Source: Bacteroidota bacterium (GTDB taxonomy: Bacteria; Bacteroidota; Bacteroidia; Cytophagales; Cytophagaceae). From it: a stretch of DNA of 64,000 nucleotides. A program made the position numbers and the translations under genes. Under the pieces are notes generated by a model that worked only from the letters and a program-made list of their open reading frames with translations, had not been told where the DNA came from and made no database searches. Shown here piece by piece: positions 44,915 to 53,853 of the stretch (positions are counted from its first letter, which is position 1; every line of letters begins with the position of its first letter). The stretch covers positions 372,001 to 436,000 of the forward strand of contig JAEWYS010000008.1 in assembly GCA_023458555.1 (NCBI GenBank), read 5' to 3'.

Positions 44915-46300
44915 ATGAATAATCTGGAGTCAGCTGCCGCCTTTCATCGCAAAGCGGATTTTTTTGCAAAAGGAATAACACGATCTGAGGATTTTCGCAA
45001 AGAATCGTTGCAAAAACTACGAAAAAGTATCCGGAAAAACGAGGCCGCGATTACAGAAGCGCTTTATACAGATCTTGGCAAACCGGAACTGGAAGCTTAT
45101 ACCACCGAAATAGCTATAGTTTACAAAGAATTAAACCACTCACTCCGCAAGCTGAGCAGCTGGATGAAGCCACAAAAAATCCCGGTTTCTCTGGTTCACT
45201 TTCCTTCTACATCCCATATTTATCCCGAGCCTCTGGGAGTTGTCCTTATAATTGCTCCCTGGAACTATCCTTTTCAATTGATTATGGCTCCTTTGATTGC
45301 TGCAATATCAGCCGGCAACTGTGCCATACTCAAACCATCCGAAGAGGCTCCTGCGGCTGAGAAAATTATTACAAAGATCATCAGCGAAACATTCTCAGAC
45401 GAATATATTTCTGTTATTACCGGCAACGGATCAGAAGTCGTTCCATTCCTGTTCAGGAACTATCGTTTCGGGCATGTATTTTTTACGGGAAGCACAGCCA
45501 TAGGCAAAAAAATCGCGGGTTATGCAGCTTCTGCACTTACACCTGCTACACTGGAGCTTGGTGGAAAAAGTCCGGCTATCGTAAGCGAAGATGCGCATCT
45601 GAAAATCGCAGCCAGAAGAATTGTCTGGGGCAAATTCATGAATGCGGGTCAGACCTGCATCAGCCCGGACTACCTAATAGTGCATAAGACCGTCAAAGAA
45701 TCTCTTATGGAATATATGATTGAGTCTATCCGGGAGTTTTATGGTACACAGGACCAAAAAAACAAAGCAATGGGGCGCATTATCAACGAAAAACGATATG
45801 AAAAACTAAAAAGCTATCTGCATCAGGGTAAAGTCATGACCGGAGGAACTTATGAAGACGAATCCCTGTATATAGCACCAACAATTCTGGACAATGTGAG
45901 CGTTGAGGATACGGTTATGCAGGAAGAAATTTTCGGTCCGGTCTTACCGGTTCTGACATATGAAAAAACCGAGGATATCTGTGAAATTATTCAGCACAAT
46001 TCTCATCCGCTGGCTTTATATGTTTTTACTGAAAACAGAGACTTCGAGCAACAGATTATTCAGTCTGTTCAATTTGGCGGAGGCTGTGTAAATAATACGC
46101 TGATTCATCTCTCCGAACCGGATTTACCATTCGGTGGAATCGGCAACAGCGGAATAGGCAGGTATCACGGAAAAGCCGGTTTTGATGTTTTTTCACATAT
46201 GAAAAGCATTGTACGCACCGCAACCTGGTTTGATGCCCCCGTCAAATATCCTCCATACAGTCAGATTAAGCGCAGGCTCATTGGCTGGATATTCCGCTAA
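44915..46300 (+). CDS. Aldehyde dehydrogenase (class 3 type)
   Basis: A 461-residue NAD(P)-dependent aldehyde dehydrogenase. The segment GVVLIIAPWNYPFQL, nucleotide motif FFTGSTAIGKKI, catalytic Glu in ATLELGGKSP (about 214) and Cys in NAGQTCISPDY (about 248) are all present. The C-terminus continues to about 461 with a hydrophobic/aromatic end. The frame is open to 44618, but the ALDH fold begins at the ATG at 44915 (MNNLESAAAFHRKADFF), so I start there. Substrate likely a medium or long-chain or aromatic aldehyde. Converges with the YheT-like gene. Confidence 0.93.
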   Translation: MNNLESAAAFHRKADFFAKGITRSEDFRKESLQKLRKSIRKNEAAITEALYTDLGKPELEAYTTEIAIVYKELNHSLRKLSSWMKPQKIPVSLVHFPSTSHIYPEPLGVVLIIAPWNYPFQLIMAPLIAAISAGNCAILKPSEEAPAAEKIITKIISETFSDEYISVITGNGSEVVPFLFRNYRFGHVFFTGSTAIGKKIAGYAASALTPATLELGGKSPAIVSEDAHLKIAARRIVWGKFMNAGQTCISPDYLIVHKTVKESLMEYMIESIREFYGTQDQKNKAMGRIINEKRYEKLKSYLHQGKVMTGGTYEDESLYIAPTILDNVSVEDTVMQEEIFGPVLPVLTYEKTEDICEIIQHNSHPLALYVFTENRDFEQQIIQSVQFGGGCVNNTLIHLSEPDLPFGGIGNSGIGRYHGKAGFDVFSHMKSIVRTATWFDAPVKYPPYSQIKRRLIGWIFR

Positions 46301-46324
46301 TAACAGCTTTTCATTTTGTTCTTA

Positions 46325-47287
46325 TTATTCATTCAGAAATTCCAGCGCACGCTGCTCTGACCAGTATAGTCCTTCCGGATGGCGTGCATAAAAACCGCAA
46401 TGTCCGCCTTCTCTTGTCACTTCCAGTATGACCCGGTCATTCTGCTCCGCTTCCCTATAGGGGAAGCATTGCGAAGAAAGAAACGGGTCATTTTGCGCAT
46501 TTATGATCAACGTCGGAATCCTGATATTGGGAATAAAAAAAACGGAACTATTGGAAGTCCAGTATTCTACGGCATCCTTATACCCAAACATTGGTGCGGT
46601 ATAATGACTATCGAACTCCGCAAAAGTTTTCATATTTTTCAAAGGCGTACAATCAAACTTGTCCGGCATTAACAAGGCTTTTTCTCTCACTTTTCGTGAA
46701 AGACTTTTTATAAATCTCCGCATGTATATTTTACTGCGTAACCTGGCCAGCTGGTATGAAGCAGACTCCAGATGACAAGGCACGGAAAAAACAACTGCCT
46801 TTTTTACATATTGTCTGGTCCGTCCTGTTTCCCCCAGAAACTTGAGTGTTATATTTCCGCCCACACTAAAACCAATCAGAGAAACCGAGGAAAAGCCTTT
46901 CTGTACTGCATAATCGATTACAAAAGCCAGATCCCCCGTTTCTCCACTATGATAAAAACGGTATACTTTATTCAATTCGCCGCTGCACCCCCGGTAATTC
47001 CATGCCAGCACGTTAAAACCAGCCTTGTTAAGAGCGGCCACCATCCCCAAAACATAGGGTCTTCTGCTGTCACCTTCAAGTCCGTGTGAAATAATAACAA
47101 GCCTCTGATCGGAAGAATCGACCAGAGACCAGTCAAGATCGAGAAAATCTTCATCATGAGTAATGATACGCTCCCGGGAATAATTTATCCCGGCGACTTT
47201 ACGGAAAATCGCAGGATAAATTGTCTGAAAATCTCTTGAAAATAGAAAGAAGGGGGATTTATATGTTGTATTTATTTTAACCGGCAT
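46325..47287 (-). CDS. YheT-like alpha/beta hydrolase
   Basis: A 320-residue hydrolase related to YheT: FQTIYPAIFRKV near the N-terminus, then ISHGLEGDSRRPYVLGM, nucleophile elbow GFSVGGN (Ser near 132), Asp in NAQNDPFLS, and His in REGGHCGFY. The start at 47287 (MPVKINTTYKSPF) overlaps the end of the DUF1232 gene by 11 bp; the frame continues upstream to 47353 within that gene. Substrates of the family are unknown (esterase activity is likely). Confidence 0.9.
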   Translation of the reverse strand: MPVKINTTYKSPFFLFSRDFQTIYPAIFRKVAGINYSRERIITHDEDFLDLDWSLVDSSDQRLVIISHGLEGDSRRPYVLGMVAALNKAGFNVLAWNYRGCSGELNKVYRFYHSGETGDLAFVIDYAVQKGFSSVSLIGFSVGGNITLKFLGETGRTRQYVKKAVVFSVPCHLESASYQLARLRSKIYMRRFIKSLSRKVREKALLMPDKFDCTPLKNMKTFAEFDSHYTAPMFGYKDAVEYWTSNSSVFFIPNIRIPTLIINAQNDPFLSSQCFPYREAEQNDRVILEVTREGGHCGFYARHPEGLYWSEQRALEFLNE

Positions 47288-47774
47288 ATGTTTCAATCGG
47301 TGAAATTCTGGTTGACCGCCAGATTTCGTAATTATGAATTTCTTTTGCTGCATGCTTCAGAAACCAGACCAGCAATGCCATATCATCTGCAAAGCCAAGC
47401 ACAGGTAATACATCCGGAATAACATCCGCAGGAATCACTACATACAGCAATACAGCGATCCCAATGATCAGTTTGGGCTTGGAAAGGGCAGTATAATTAT
47501 TCTGCAGGGCATCCTGAACCATAGCATACATATTCTTTATTTTCTGCCACATGTCTGCCACTGTCTTGCGCCCATGTTCATTTGTTGCTTCATTATAAAA
47601 GCTGGTAATTTCATCCTGCAGTTGCTCAGGATTATGAAAATACAAACTGGCTTTTTCTTTCAACGCTCTGAACAAAGGAGTTACTGCAATCATATGTCCC
47701 AAGTTCTTACCCATTCTGACAAATTTTCCAGGTTTTTCTGAAGAGTTGTCTGAATTACTGGCTCTATTCTCCAT
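47277..47774 (-). CDS. DUF1232 (YkvA) family membrane protein
   Basis: A 165-residue protein with a C-terminal DUF1232 domain: PKLIIGIAVLLYVVIPADVIPDVLPVLGFADDMALLVWFLKHA, two membrane-associated helices with the YxxxPxDxIPDxxPxxGxxDD signature. N-terminal ~60 residues charged and helical. Function unknown. First of a two-gene unit with the YheT-like hydrolase. Confidence 0.9.
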   Translation of the reverse strand: MENRASNSDNSSEKPGKFVRMGKNLGHMIAVTPLFRALKEKASLYFHNPEQLQDEITSFYNEATNEHGRKTVADMWQKIKNMYAMVQDALQNNYTALSKPKLIIGIAVLLYVVIPADVIPDVLPVLGFADDMALLVWFLKHAAKEIHNYEIWRSTRISPIETYAG

Positions 47775-47834
47775 ACCAATTTATGTTTCTTTTCATTAAA
47801 TATAAGCCGGTGGCTCCCGCAATTGTTCTTTTCT

Positions 47835-48389
47835 TCAAAGAATACGCTCATCCTGCAAACGTTCCAGCGCTATAAAAACTGCCGCCACAGAACCGGATAT
47901 AAACAGCTCCCTGCTTAAAATCATGGTTCTGATCATTGCCGGGTCCACTTCAAGCACCTCAATTGATTCGGTTTCATCAAGGTTCTGCTCTGCAACCTTA
48001 CGACAGTTTCCGGCAAAAAACACGTGAATGTAATTCGTATCCTTGGTCGGATTATCAGCCAGCACTGCGATTTCCTCCATATTCCCGGCCATATATCCGG
48101 TTTCTTCCAGTAGCTCTCTCGCCGCTGCATCTTTCGGATGCTCTTCTGATTTATCATAAAAACCACCCGGAAGTTCTGTAACTATCCGTTGCAGCCCGTG
48201 CTTATACTGACGTACCAGAAGCACTTTGTTGTCTTCCGTAAGAGCAAAAGTCAGCACCACTTCCGGACGAACACTTACAAAATAATCATCAATCACCCTG
48301 CCATCCGGCAGGCGTACTTCATCTTTGCGCAGATAATACCATTGATTTTTGAATATATCTTCCTGCGCAAGTATTTCCCATTTTAGCAT
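47835..48389 (-). CDS. Nudix hydrolase (ADP-ribose pyrophosphatase-like)
   Basis: A 184-residue Nudix enzyme. The box GGFYDKSEEHPKDAAARELLEETGY satisfies Gx5Ex7REUxEExGU. The N-terminal region VLTFALTEDNKVLLVRQYKHG matches nucleotide-sugar or ADP-ribose pyrophosphatases. It likely hydrolyses ADP-ribose or a nucleotide sugar. 60 bp before the DUF1232 gene on the same strand and divergent from fpg. Confidence 0.92.
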   Translation of the reverse strand: MLKWEILAQEDIFKNQWYYLRKDEVRLPDGRVIDDYFVSVRPEVVLTFALTEDNKVLLVRQYKHGLQRIVTELPGGFYDKSEEHPKDAAARELLEETGYMAGNMEEIAVLADNPTKDTNYIHVFFAGNCRKVAEQNLDETESIEVLEVDPAMIRTMILSRELFISGSVAAVFIALERLQDERIL

Positions 48390-48474
48390 AGCACAACAAA
48401 GCTTCCCATAAAGGGGTTAATTTACAAAAGGGGGTCAATAGTACCTATTACAAAGACGATAAATACGAATTATC

Positions 48475-49293
48475 ATGCCTGAATTGCCGGAAGTGGAGAT
48501 CTACAGAGAAAAAATAGAGTCGGATGGTCTGAACCGGCGGATTACAGGGGTAAAAGTACTGGACAAGGCTTTACTCGACGATCTTTCGGAAAAGAAACTA
48601 CAGCAAACACTCAAAGATCATAGCTTCACAAAAGTAAAACGACTCGGTAAGTATCTCGGAATCGAACTGAGCAGCGGAGGTTGCCTGGAAGTTCATTTTG
48701 GTATGACCGGCAGCTTTTCCTTTTATGATAAAGGGCAACGCCCGGAATATTCAAAAGTTATCTTTGATCTGGAGTCCGGGGAAAATCTGAGCTATATAGA
48801 TCCCCGAAAATTCGGACATCTCGCCTTACGAAACAATATAGAAGAAATCAGAGATAAGCATGATCTCGGACCGGATGCGTTATCCATCGGGAAGAAAGAT
48901 TTTGTCCAACATCTTCAAAGCTCCGGAGCCATGGTTAAATCTGCACTTATGAATCAGTCCCTTCTGTCAGGAATAGGAAATGTGTACGCAGATGAAATTT
49001 TGTTTCAGTCACGCATACATCCTCAGACTAAAAGCAGTGATCTGTCAAAAGAAGCGCTTGAAAAAATGTACCGGGAGATGAAAAAAGTATTGGATACCTC
49101 CATTAAATACATGCGCCATAAGCTTCACAAAAGCGCCTATGGAAAAGCACGCAAATCACTGCCTGATAGCTACATTCTTTCCAACAGAAAACCTCATGCA
49201 TCTTGTCCTGATTCATGCCAGGGAAAATTAAAAACCATTAAGGTATCAGGTCGGACAACTTACTATTGCCCGGACTGTCAGAAAAAGCAGTAA
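48475..49293 (+). CDS. mutM: Formamidopyrimidine-DNA glycosylase (Fpg/MutM)
   Basis: A 272-residue bifunctional glycosylase/AP lyase removing oxidised purines. N-terminal PELPEVE with catalytic Pro2/Glu3 follows Met removal. Lys in GKYLGIEL and the segment NQSLLSGIGNVYADEILF with the conserved Asn-Val-Tyr-Asp are present. The C-terminal zinc finger ends GRTTYYCPDCQKKQ; the first pair is spaced C-P-D-S-C (Cx3C) instead of Cx2C, see findings. The sequence could equally be called an endonuclease VIII-like member. Stand-alone gene. Confidence 0.93.
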   Translation: MPELPEVEIYREKIESDGLNRRITGVKVLDKALLDDLSEKKLQQTLKDHSFTKVKRLGKYLGIELSSGGCLEVHFGMTGSFSFYDKGQRPEYSKVIFDLESGENLSYIDPRKFGHLALRNNIEEIRDKHDLGPDALSIGKKDFVQHLQSSGAMVKSALMNQSLLSGIGNVYADEILFQSRIHPQTKSSDLSKEALEKMYREMKKVLDTSIKYMRHKLHKSAYGKARKSLPDSYILSNRKPHASCPDSCQGKLKTIKVSGRTTYYCPDCQKKQ

Positions 49294-49304
49294 GCAGGAG
49301 AGGT

Positions 49305-50729
49305 CTAAACAGACGTTTTCTCCAGCCCTGTTTTAGTTATCACAGATGCTTCCTGATAGTTTTCGTAATCGGTATTAATTTCCCACAGATCATTACCTGT
49401 GTTATGCAGTACATTTTCGGCAGCCATAAGCCCCATCAGGATACTGTGATCCTGATTATTGTATTTGAAAGCACCGTAGCGACCGATCACTGTCAGATTA
49501 CTGACTGTTTTCAGGTATTCTTCTACCGGTTTGAGCTTATCTTTATACCCCTGGCTATAGACGGGATAGCATTTGGGAATGCGATAGACAAACCCGTCAC
49601 TGATTTTCGCGTCTTTAATCAGCCCGGTATCTCTGACTTCTTTCTTTGCAAGCTCAATCAGTTCCGAATCGTCCTTGTTCCAGAAATCATCGTGATCATA
49701 GCACCAGTATTCAAGTGTCAGTATGGTTGACTGTTCATTACCATTGATCTGGGGAACCCAGTTCCTGAAATTAGTAAGTCTCCCCATGGCAAGTTCTTTT
49801 GAGTGTACATACAGCCAGTTGTCCGGAAACAGATCTTTGGCCTGTACATTCAGATATACCAGTATGGTATTTCGGAAAGTAAGTCCGTTTGCCAGGTCGT
49901 ATATATGCTGTGGCACTTCCGGCAATCTTTTTACAAGATGCGTAAGGGGCATGGAAGAAATCACATGATCATATTCCTTTACCGTGCCGTCTTCCAGCTC
50001 GATCGCATAAACAGTCTGATTTTTTGCCAAAACCCTCTTCACCGGAGTCTTAAGATAAACATTGCCACCTTTCTGGCGGATAAAATCAGCCATACGTTCA
50101 TAGATCATACCGGTTCCTCCGAGCGGATAGGCAAACTGATCAATCAGAGTACGATGCTTATTGTTTTTTCCACCGGTAAACGCATTGCGTATCGCTTCCA
50201 TCAGAGAAAGCTTTTTAATTCGCTGTGCGGCAAAATCAGCATCCAGCTCTTTGCAGCTTATTCCCCAGAGCTTCTCACTGTATGTTTTAAAAAAAACTTC
50301 AAACAGTCTTCTTCCGAAACGGCTTACAACCCAGTTTTCAAATGATCCGTCCAGCCTGGTCGGATTCAGTTTTTCTTTTCCATAGCTAAGCATGCAGGCT
50401 GCTGCTTCCAGCAGGCCAAGGTTTTTCAGAGCATCCATTGCTTTTAACGGATAATGAAAAAACTTTCTTTTATAGTAAATCCGGGTAAGGCGATCAACCA
50501 TATCGTAGTCCTGCCCGGCAACTTCAAGCCATAACCTGTTTACTCTGGTATCACTGCTAAAAAAACGATGAGGTCCGAGATCCACCCGCTGATTCCATAA
50601 CTCAATAGTTTTGGCAAGTCCGCCAACACTGTTACCTGCTTCATACAAATCTACCTGCGGATTCTCTTTGGAGATCTCGTATGCGGCTGTTATGCCTGCC
50701 GGGCCAGCCCCAATCACTGCTATTCTCAT
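49305..50729 (-). CDS. FAD-dependent NAD(P)-binding amine-oxidase-like protein
   Basis: A 474-residue flavoprotein. FAD-binding GAGPAGITAAYEISKENPQVDLYEAGNSVGG at the N-terminus; PLGGTGMIYERMADFI in the middle; a C-terminal IGRYGAFKYNNQDHSILMG. It resembles protoporphyrinogen oxidase/UDP-galactopyranose mutase-like proteins, for which the YRxxGxAKYxxxDHxxxxG end region is typical of glycan-related members. Exact substrate unknown. A TATTTTTG (-7) on the - strand (50755-50762) may drive it. It converges with fpg, 11 bp apart. Confidence 0.85.
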   Translation of the reverse strand: MRIAVIGAGPAGITAAYEISKENPQVDLYEAGNSVGGLAKTIELWNQRVDLGPHRFFSSDTRVNRLWLEVAGQDYDMVDRLTRIYYKRKFFHYPLKAMDALKNLGLLEAAACMLSYGKEKLNPTRLDGSFENWVVSRFGRRLFEVFFKTYSEKLWGISCKELDADFAAQRIKKLSLMEAIRNAFTGGKNNKHRTLIDQFAYPLGGTGMIYERMADFIRQKGGNVYLKTPVKRVLAKNQTVYAIELEDGTVKEYDHVISSMPLTHLVKRLPEVPQHIYDLANGLTFRNTILVYLNVQAKDLFPDNWLYVHSKELAMGRLTNFRNWVPQINGNEQSTILTLEYWCYDHDDFWNKDDSELIELAKKEVRDTGLIKDAKISDGFVYRIPKCYPVYSQGYKDKLKPVEEYLKTVSNLTVIGRYGAFKYNNQDHSILMGLMAAENVLHNTGNDLWEINTDYENYQEASVITKTGLEKTSV

Positions 50730-50792
50730 TCGGTGTCTAAAAGGAAATAAGAATCAAAAATATAAAACATCCTGCAATTTGAAAGTTAATTT

Positions 50793-50824
50793 TTGACTGC
50801 TTTTGGCAATAAATACTATTTTTG
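50793..50824 (+). promoter_or_regulatory. Bacteroidota promoter of trmB
   Basis: TTG at 50793-50795 and TATTTTTG at 50817-50824 (TAnnTTTG) with a 21-nt spacer, 17 bp before the ATG at 50842. It supports that ATG over the earlier frame start at 50803, which lies inside the promoter. Confidence 0.6.
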
Positions 50825-50841
50825 CCGAAAAACTGATAAGC

Positions 50842-51522
50842 ATGGCCCGGAAGAAGCTGATACGATTTGCAGAAAATGACCAGAGTGAGAATGTTATTCA
50901 ACCAGGCAAAGAGCTATTTACCAGTATCAAGGGAAACTGGAAATCGTTTTTCAAAAACTCCGGTCCGGTCGTACTTGAGATAGGTTGCGGAAGGGCTGAG
51001 TATACAACGGGTATGGCAAAGTTATTTCCGGAAAAAAATTTTGTGGGAATCGACCTGAAAGGGGGGAGAATATGGAAGGGGAGCTCCGTTTCAAAAGAAC
51101 TGAACCTGTCAAACACTGCGTTTTTGCGTATTATGATCCAGAATATTCAGGATTTTTTTGCTCCCGGAGAAGCAGATGAAGCCTGGATTACTTTTCCGGA
51201 TCCGAGGCCTAAAGAAGGAGATGAGAAGCTGCGCTTAACCAGTCCGAGATATCTTCAGATGTATCAGAGCATTCTGAAGCCGGGCAGCTGGGTTCATTTA
51301 AAAACCGACAACGAAGGACTTTATCAGTACACACTTGAGTTACTCGAAGATAATTCTGAGTTTATGCAATCAGGTGTCATCCGCATCAGTGATCTTGAGC
51401 ATACCAGTGATCTGTATAACTCATCTATGCGTGAGCTGGCTTTTGATATCAAAACAACCTACGAAAAGAAGTATCTGACAAAAGGCGAGAAAATAAAGTT
51501 TTTGCGATTCCGTCTGTATTAG
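50842..51522 (+). CDS. trmB: tRNA (guanine-46-N7)-methyltransferase TrmB
   Basis: A 226-residue SAM-dependent methyltransferase that makes m7G46 in tRNA. SAM motif VVLEIGCGRAEYTTGMA, then VGIDLKGGRIWKG, and the tRNA-methylase signature ITFPDPRPKEGDEKLRLTSPRYLQMY. I start at the ATG at 50842 (MARKKLIRFAENDQ) as in relatives; a longer frame from 50803 runs through the promoter. Monocistronic, convergent with pfkB. Confidence 0.93.
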   Translation: MARKKLIRFAENDQSENVIQPGKELFTSIKGNWKSFFKNSGPVVLEIGCGRAEYTTGMAKLFPEKNFVGIDLKGGRIWKGSSVSKELNLSNTAFLRIMIQNIQDFFAPGEADEAWITFPDPRPKEGDEKLRLTSPRYLQMYQSILKPGSWVHLKTDNEGLYQYTLELLEDNSEFMQSGVIRISDLEHTSDLYNSSMRELAFDIKTTYEKKYLTKGEKIKFLRFRLY

Positions 51523-51537
51523 AAAATATAGATATTA

Positions 51538-51572
51538 AAAAGTCCAGCCTCTTAGTGACCGGACTTTATTTT
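51538..51572. terminator. Terminator between trmB and pfkB
   Basis: Arms AAAAGTCC (51538-51545) and GGACTTT (51561-51567) with a 15-nt loop region, followed by a T-rich stretch, between convergent genes. Confidence 0.55.
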
Positions 51573-52509
51573 ATCTTTTTCTTGATATCCAGGCAAAGAG
51601 ACGTGCCACATCTTCCGGCTTGCATAATTCCGTTCCGGAATTCATCGTTGCTGCCGTACCACAGGCAACTCCGTACTGCAATGCTTCCTGCAAAGACTTA
51701 CCCTGTGATATTGTATAGATAATACCTGCAACCATGCTGTCTCCGGCTCCGACTGTGCTTCTTTTTTCAACCGACGGAGCCGCTACGTGATGAATTCCTC
51801 CGTCTTTTGAGGCAAGTATCGCTCCCGCAGCCCCCAAGGAAACGATCAGCACTTCGATCTTTTTGGTGCGGATTACTTCTTCTATGGCCGCTTCCTGCTC
51901 TTCTATATTCGATAGTTTCTGCTCTACCAGCTGCCCCAGCTCATTGATATTTGGCTTTAGCAGATAGATTCCTTCTTCCACTGCCGCTTTCAGGGCATCT
52001 CCCGATGTATCTACCACCAGACGGGTATCATTTTGCCTTGCTTTTCTGGACAAGCGGGCATAAAAGTCAACCGGTACACCTGTGGGCATGCTGCCGCTGG
52101 CCACCAGATAATCAATTTTCAGAGAAGGATCAGTAATTCGATCCAGGCACCCCTGCCACTCTTTCTCTTTTAGCTCAGGACCCGGCATGCCAAAACGAAA
52201 CTGACGATTGTTTTCTTTTTCTACCACAATAAAGTTTTCCCGCGTCCAGCCTTCGATTTCCAGCGCCACCTGATTGATCTTTTCCATCTCAAGCAATTCA
52301 TACATCAACGTTCCGATCGGACCTCCTTTGAGATAGACCGCCACTGTATCGCCGCCAAGTTTGCGGATAGCTCTGGACACATTTATTCCTCCGCCTCCCG
52401 GTTCGAACGCAGGCTCGGCACAACGCAGCTTTTTTTCTGCTATTACCTGAGCTATTGATGTGCTTTTATCGACTGCCGGATTAAGAGTTAGGGTATAGAT
52501 TCTTTTCAT
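51571..52509 (-). CDS. pfkB: PfkB-type 6-phosphofructokinase (ribokinase family)
   Basis: A 312-residue kinase of the ribokinase superfamily closely resembling E. coli PfkB along the whole length: RIYTLTLNPAVDKST, EPGGGGINVSRAIRKLGG, the phosphate loop and the catalytic GAGDSM near 250. It phosphorylates fructose-6-phosphate, or possibly tagatose-6-phosphate or another hexose phosphate. Same strand as the TrpF-like gene, which ends 31 bp upstream of its start, so likely co-transcribed. Confidence 0.92.
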   Translation of the reverse strand: MKRIYTLTLNPAVDKSTSIAQVIAEKKLRCAEPAFEPGGGGINVSRAIRKLGGDTVAVYLKGGPIGTLMYELLEMEKINQVALEIEGWTRENFIVVEKENNRQFRFGMPGPELKEKEWQGCLDRITDPSLKIDYLVASGSMPTGVPVDFYARLSRKARQNDTRLVVDTSGDALKAAVEEGIYLLKPNINELGQLVEQKLSNIEEQEAAIEEVIRTKKIEVLIVSLGAAGAILASKDGGIHHVAAPSVEKRSTVGAGDSMVAGIIYTISQGKSLQEALQYGVACGTAATMNSGTELCKPEDVARLFAWISRKR

Positions 52510-52540
52510 TTGCCGGGGTTTAGTATATTACAACAAAAAA

Positions 52541-53158
52541 TCACTCATTTTCGAGTTCTTCCAGTATTTCAGCCAGTTCATCAAAATTTTTAAGTCCGGG
52601 TTTTATTTCATCTCCTCCTTTAAGAGCGATGGCCGCCGGATTTATATAATCCTCAATAAAGGATAATCTTTCTTTTTCAATACCAATACCCAAAATAACG
52701 GGATACTGAGATGCCCAGCGTTTCAGGTTTATCTCCAGCGCCTCTATTGAATCCATTTCATCACTTTCCAGAAGAAAAAAAGAAACGAAAGCCCCGAGTG
52801 TTTCCAGCAATTGATCTACGGTTTCTTCCTGACCACTTCTGAGATCAATCCGGACAATAGCCGGTCTGTTAAGCCGCGCCAGTTCTTCCGCCATCACTGC
52901 AGATGGTAACTGAACATAATCAAGATTTAATTCTTCAGCAAGGTAATTGATATTGTCTACATTAATGACCGAAAACTCTCCGACCACATTAATTCCATGC
53001 ACCCAGTTCACTATTTCCCGCACCGAGCTCAGCTCAATAAAGCGGGGATGATTTGTATCCAGGTGAAAACCGATCATGTCGACGCCCATGCCCGCACAAT
53101 ATCTTGCATCACTGAGATTATTGACTTCGCTTACCTTGACCTTTAATTTCAATCCCAT
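52541..53158 (-). CDS. TrpF-like (beta/alpha)8 protein, possibly inactive as PRA isomerase
   Basis: A 205-residue protein with the TrpF fold: LKVKVSEVNNLSDARYCAGMGVDMIGFHLDTNHPRFI, then VVGEFSV and LDYVQLPS matching the VGVF and VQLHG strands, and a last LKGGDEIKPGLKNFDEL resembling the DxSSGxExxxGxKd phosphate loop. The usual catalytic Cys (K-[IV]-C-G) is replaced (KVSEV), and the loop motif SSGVE is GGDE. No other trp genes are nearby. I infer a TrpF paralogue with altered or lost isomerase activity. Confidence 0.75.
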   Translation of the reverse strand: MGLKLKVKVSEVNNLSDARYCAGMGVDMIGFHLDTNHPRFIELSSVREIVNWVHGINVVGEFSVINVDNINYLAEELNLDYVQLPSAVMAEELARLNRPAIVRIDLRSGQEETVDQLLETLGAFVSFFLLESDEMDSIEALEINLKRWASQYPVILGIGIEKERLSFIEDYINPAAIALKGGDEIKPGLKNFDELAEILEELENE

Positions 53159-53263
53159 TTTATTCCTATTTTTGTAAATAGAGCAAAGAAAACAAATAAA
53201 ACAGTTATATGTTAAAATTTTCGTTTTTTTGCGTAATATTTGCTAAATGCTAAATTATATATC

Positions 53264-53578
53264 ATGGCTGTAACACTCACTGACGACACAAATTTTAGTG
53301 AATTGCTGAAAGGCAATGAAAAAGTAGTTGTAAAATATTATGCGGACTGGTGCGGCTCCTGCCGTCTGTTTGCTCCTAAATACAAAAGAATTTCCAATGA
53401 AGATCGTTTTAATGCCATTACCTTTCTTGATATAAATGCCGAGCATAATCCGGAGGCACGCAAGTTGGGCAATGTCAATAATCTGCCGACATTTGCGATT
53501 TTCAAAAACGGAGAGCTGGTGGAATCTGTATGTACATCCAGGGAAGACGCTCTTCTTGAATTAATTGAAAAGTTGTAA
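53264..53578 (+). CDS. Thioredoxin-family protein
   Basis: A 104-residue thioredoxin fold protein, active site DWCGSC (Cys, Gly-Ser, Cys), cis-Pro region NNLPTFAIFKNGE. The CGSC variant replaces CGPC, common for Bacteroidota thioredoxin-like proteins. Start placed at the ATG at 53264 (MAVTLTDDTNFSELL); the frame extends up to 53240. No signal peptide, so cytoplasmic. It is 24 bp ahead of a small acidic-protein gene and they likely form an operon with mnmA. Confidence 0.9.
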   Translation: MAVTLTDDTNFSELLKGNEKVVVKYYADWCGSCRLFAPKYKRISNEDRFNAITFLDINAEHNPEARKLGNVNNLPTFAIFKNGELVESVCTSREDALLELIEKL

Positions 53579-53602
53579 CAATCCGAAACCAAGCAGAAAA
53601 AA

Positions 53603-53845
53603 ATGAAAATTCCCGCAATAAAGAAACTGGTTGAAACATATACCAAAATAGAGCTGCTGACCGCCGAAAGTGCTATTTCCGAAGGGAAAAGCCCTGAGAT
53701 TGATGTCGAGGGAGAGGATGAAGGAGAACAGCTGACCCACGTAATCGCTGCCGCATGGATTCTGCAGGAGATGAATAGTAAAAACATGGACTTCAAGACG
53801 GCATTACGTGAATACACCCAAAAAGTAAGAAATTCCATAAGTTAA
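53603..53845 (+). CDS. Small acidic protein beside thioredoxin, unknown function
   Basis: An 80-residue cytoplasmic protein with acidic centre (EIDVEGEDEGEQLTHVI) and helical ends (MKIPAIKKLVETYTKIELL; WILQEMNSKNMDFKTALREYTQKV). I know of similar small proteins next to thioredoxin genes in Bacteroidota but cannot name the family with confidence. It sits 24 bp after thioredoxin and 8 bp before mnmA, so it is co-transcribed. Confidence 0.8.
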   Translation: MKIPAIKKLVETYTKIELLTAESAISEGKSPEIDVEGEDEGEQLTHVIAAAWILQEMNSKNMDFKTALREYTQKVRNSIS

Positions 53846-53853
53846 CATCCACA

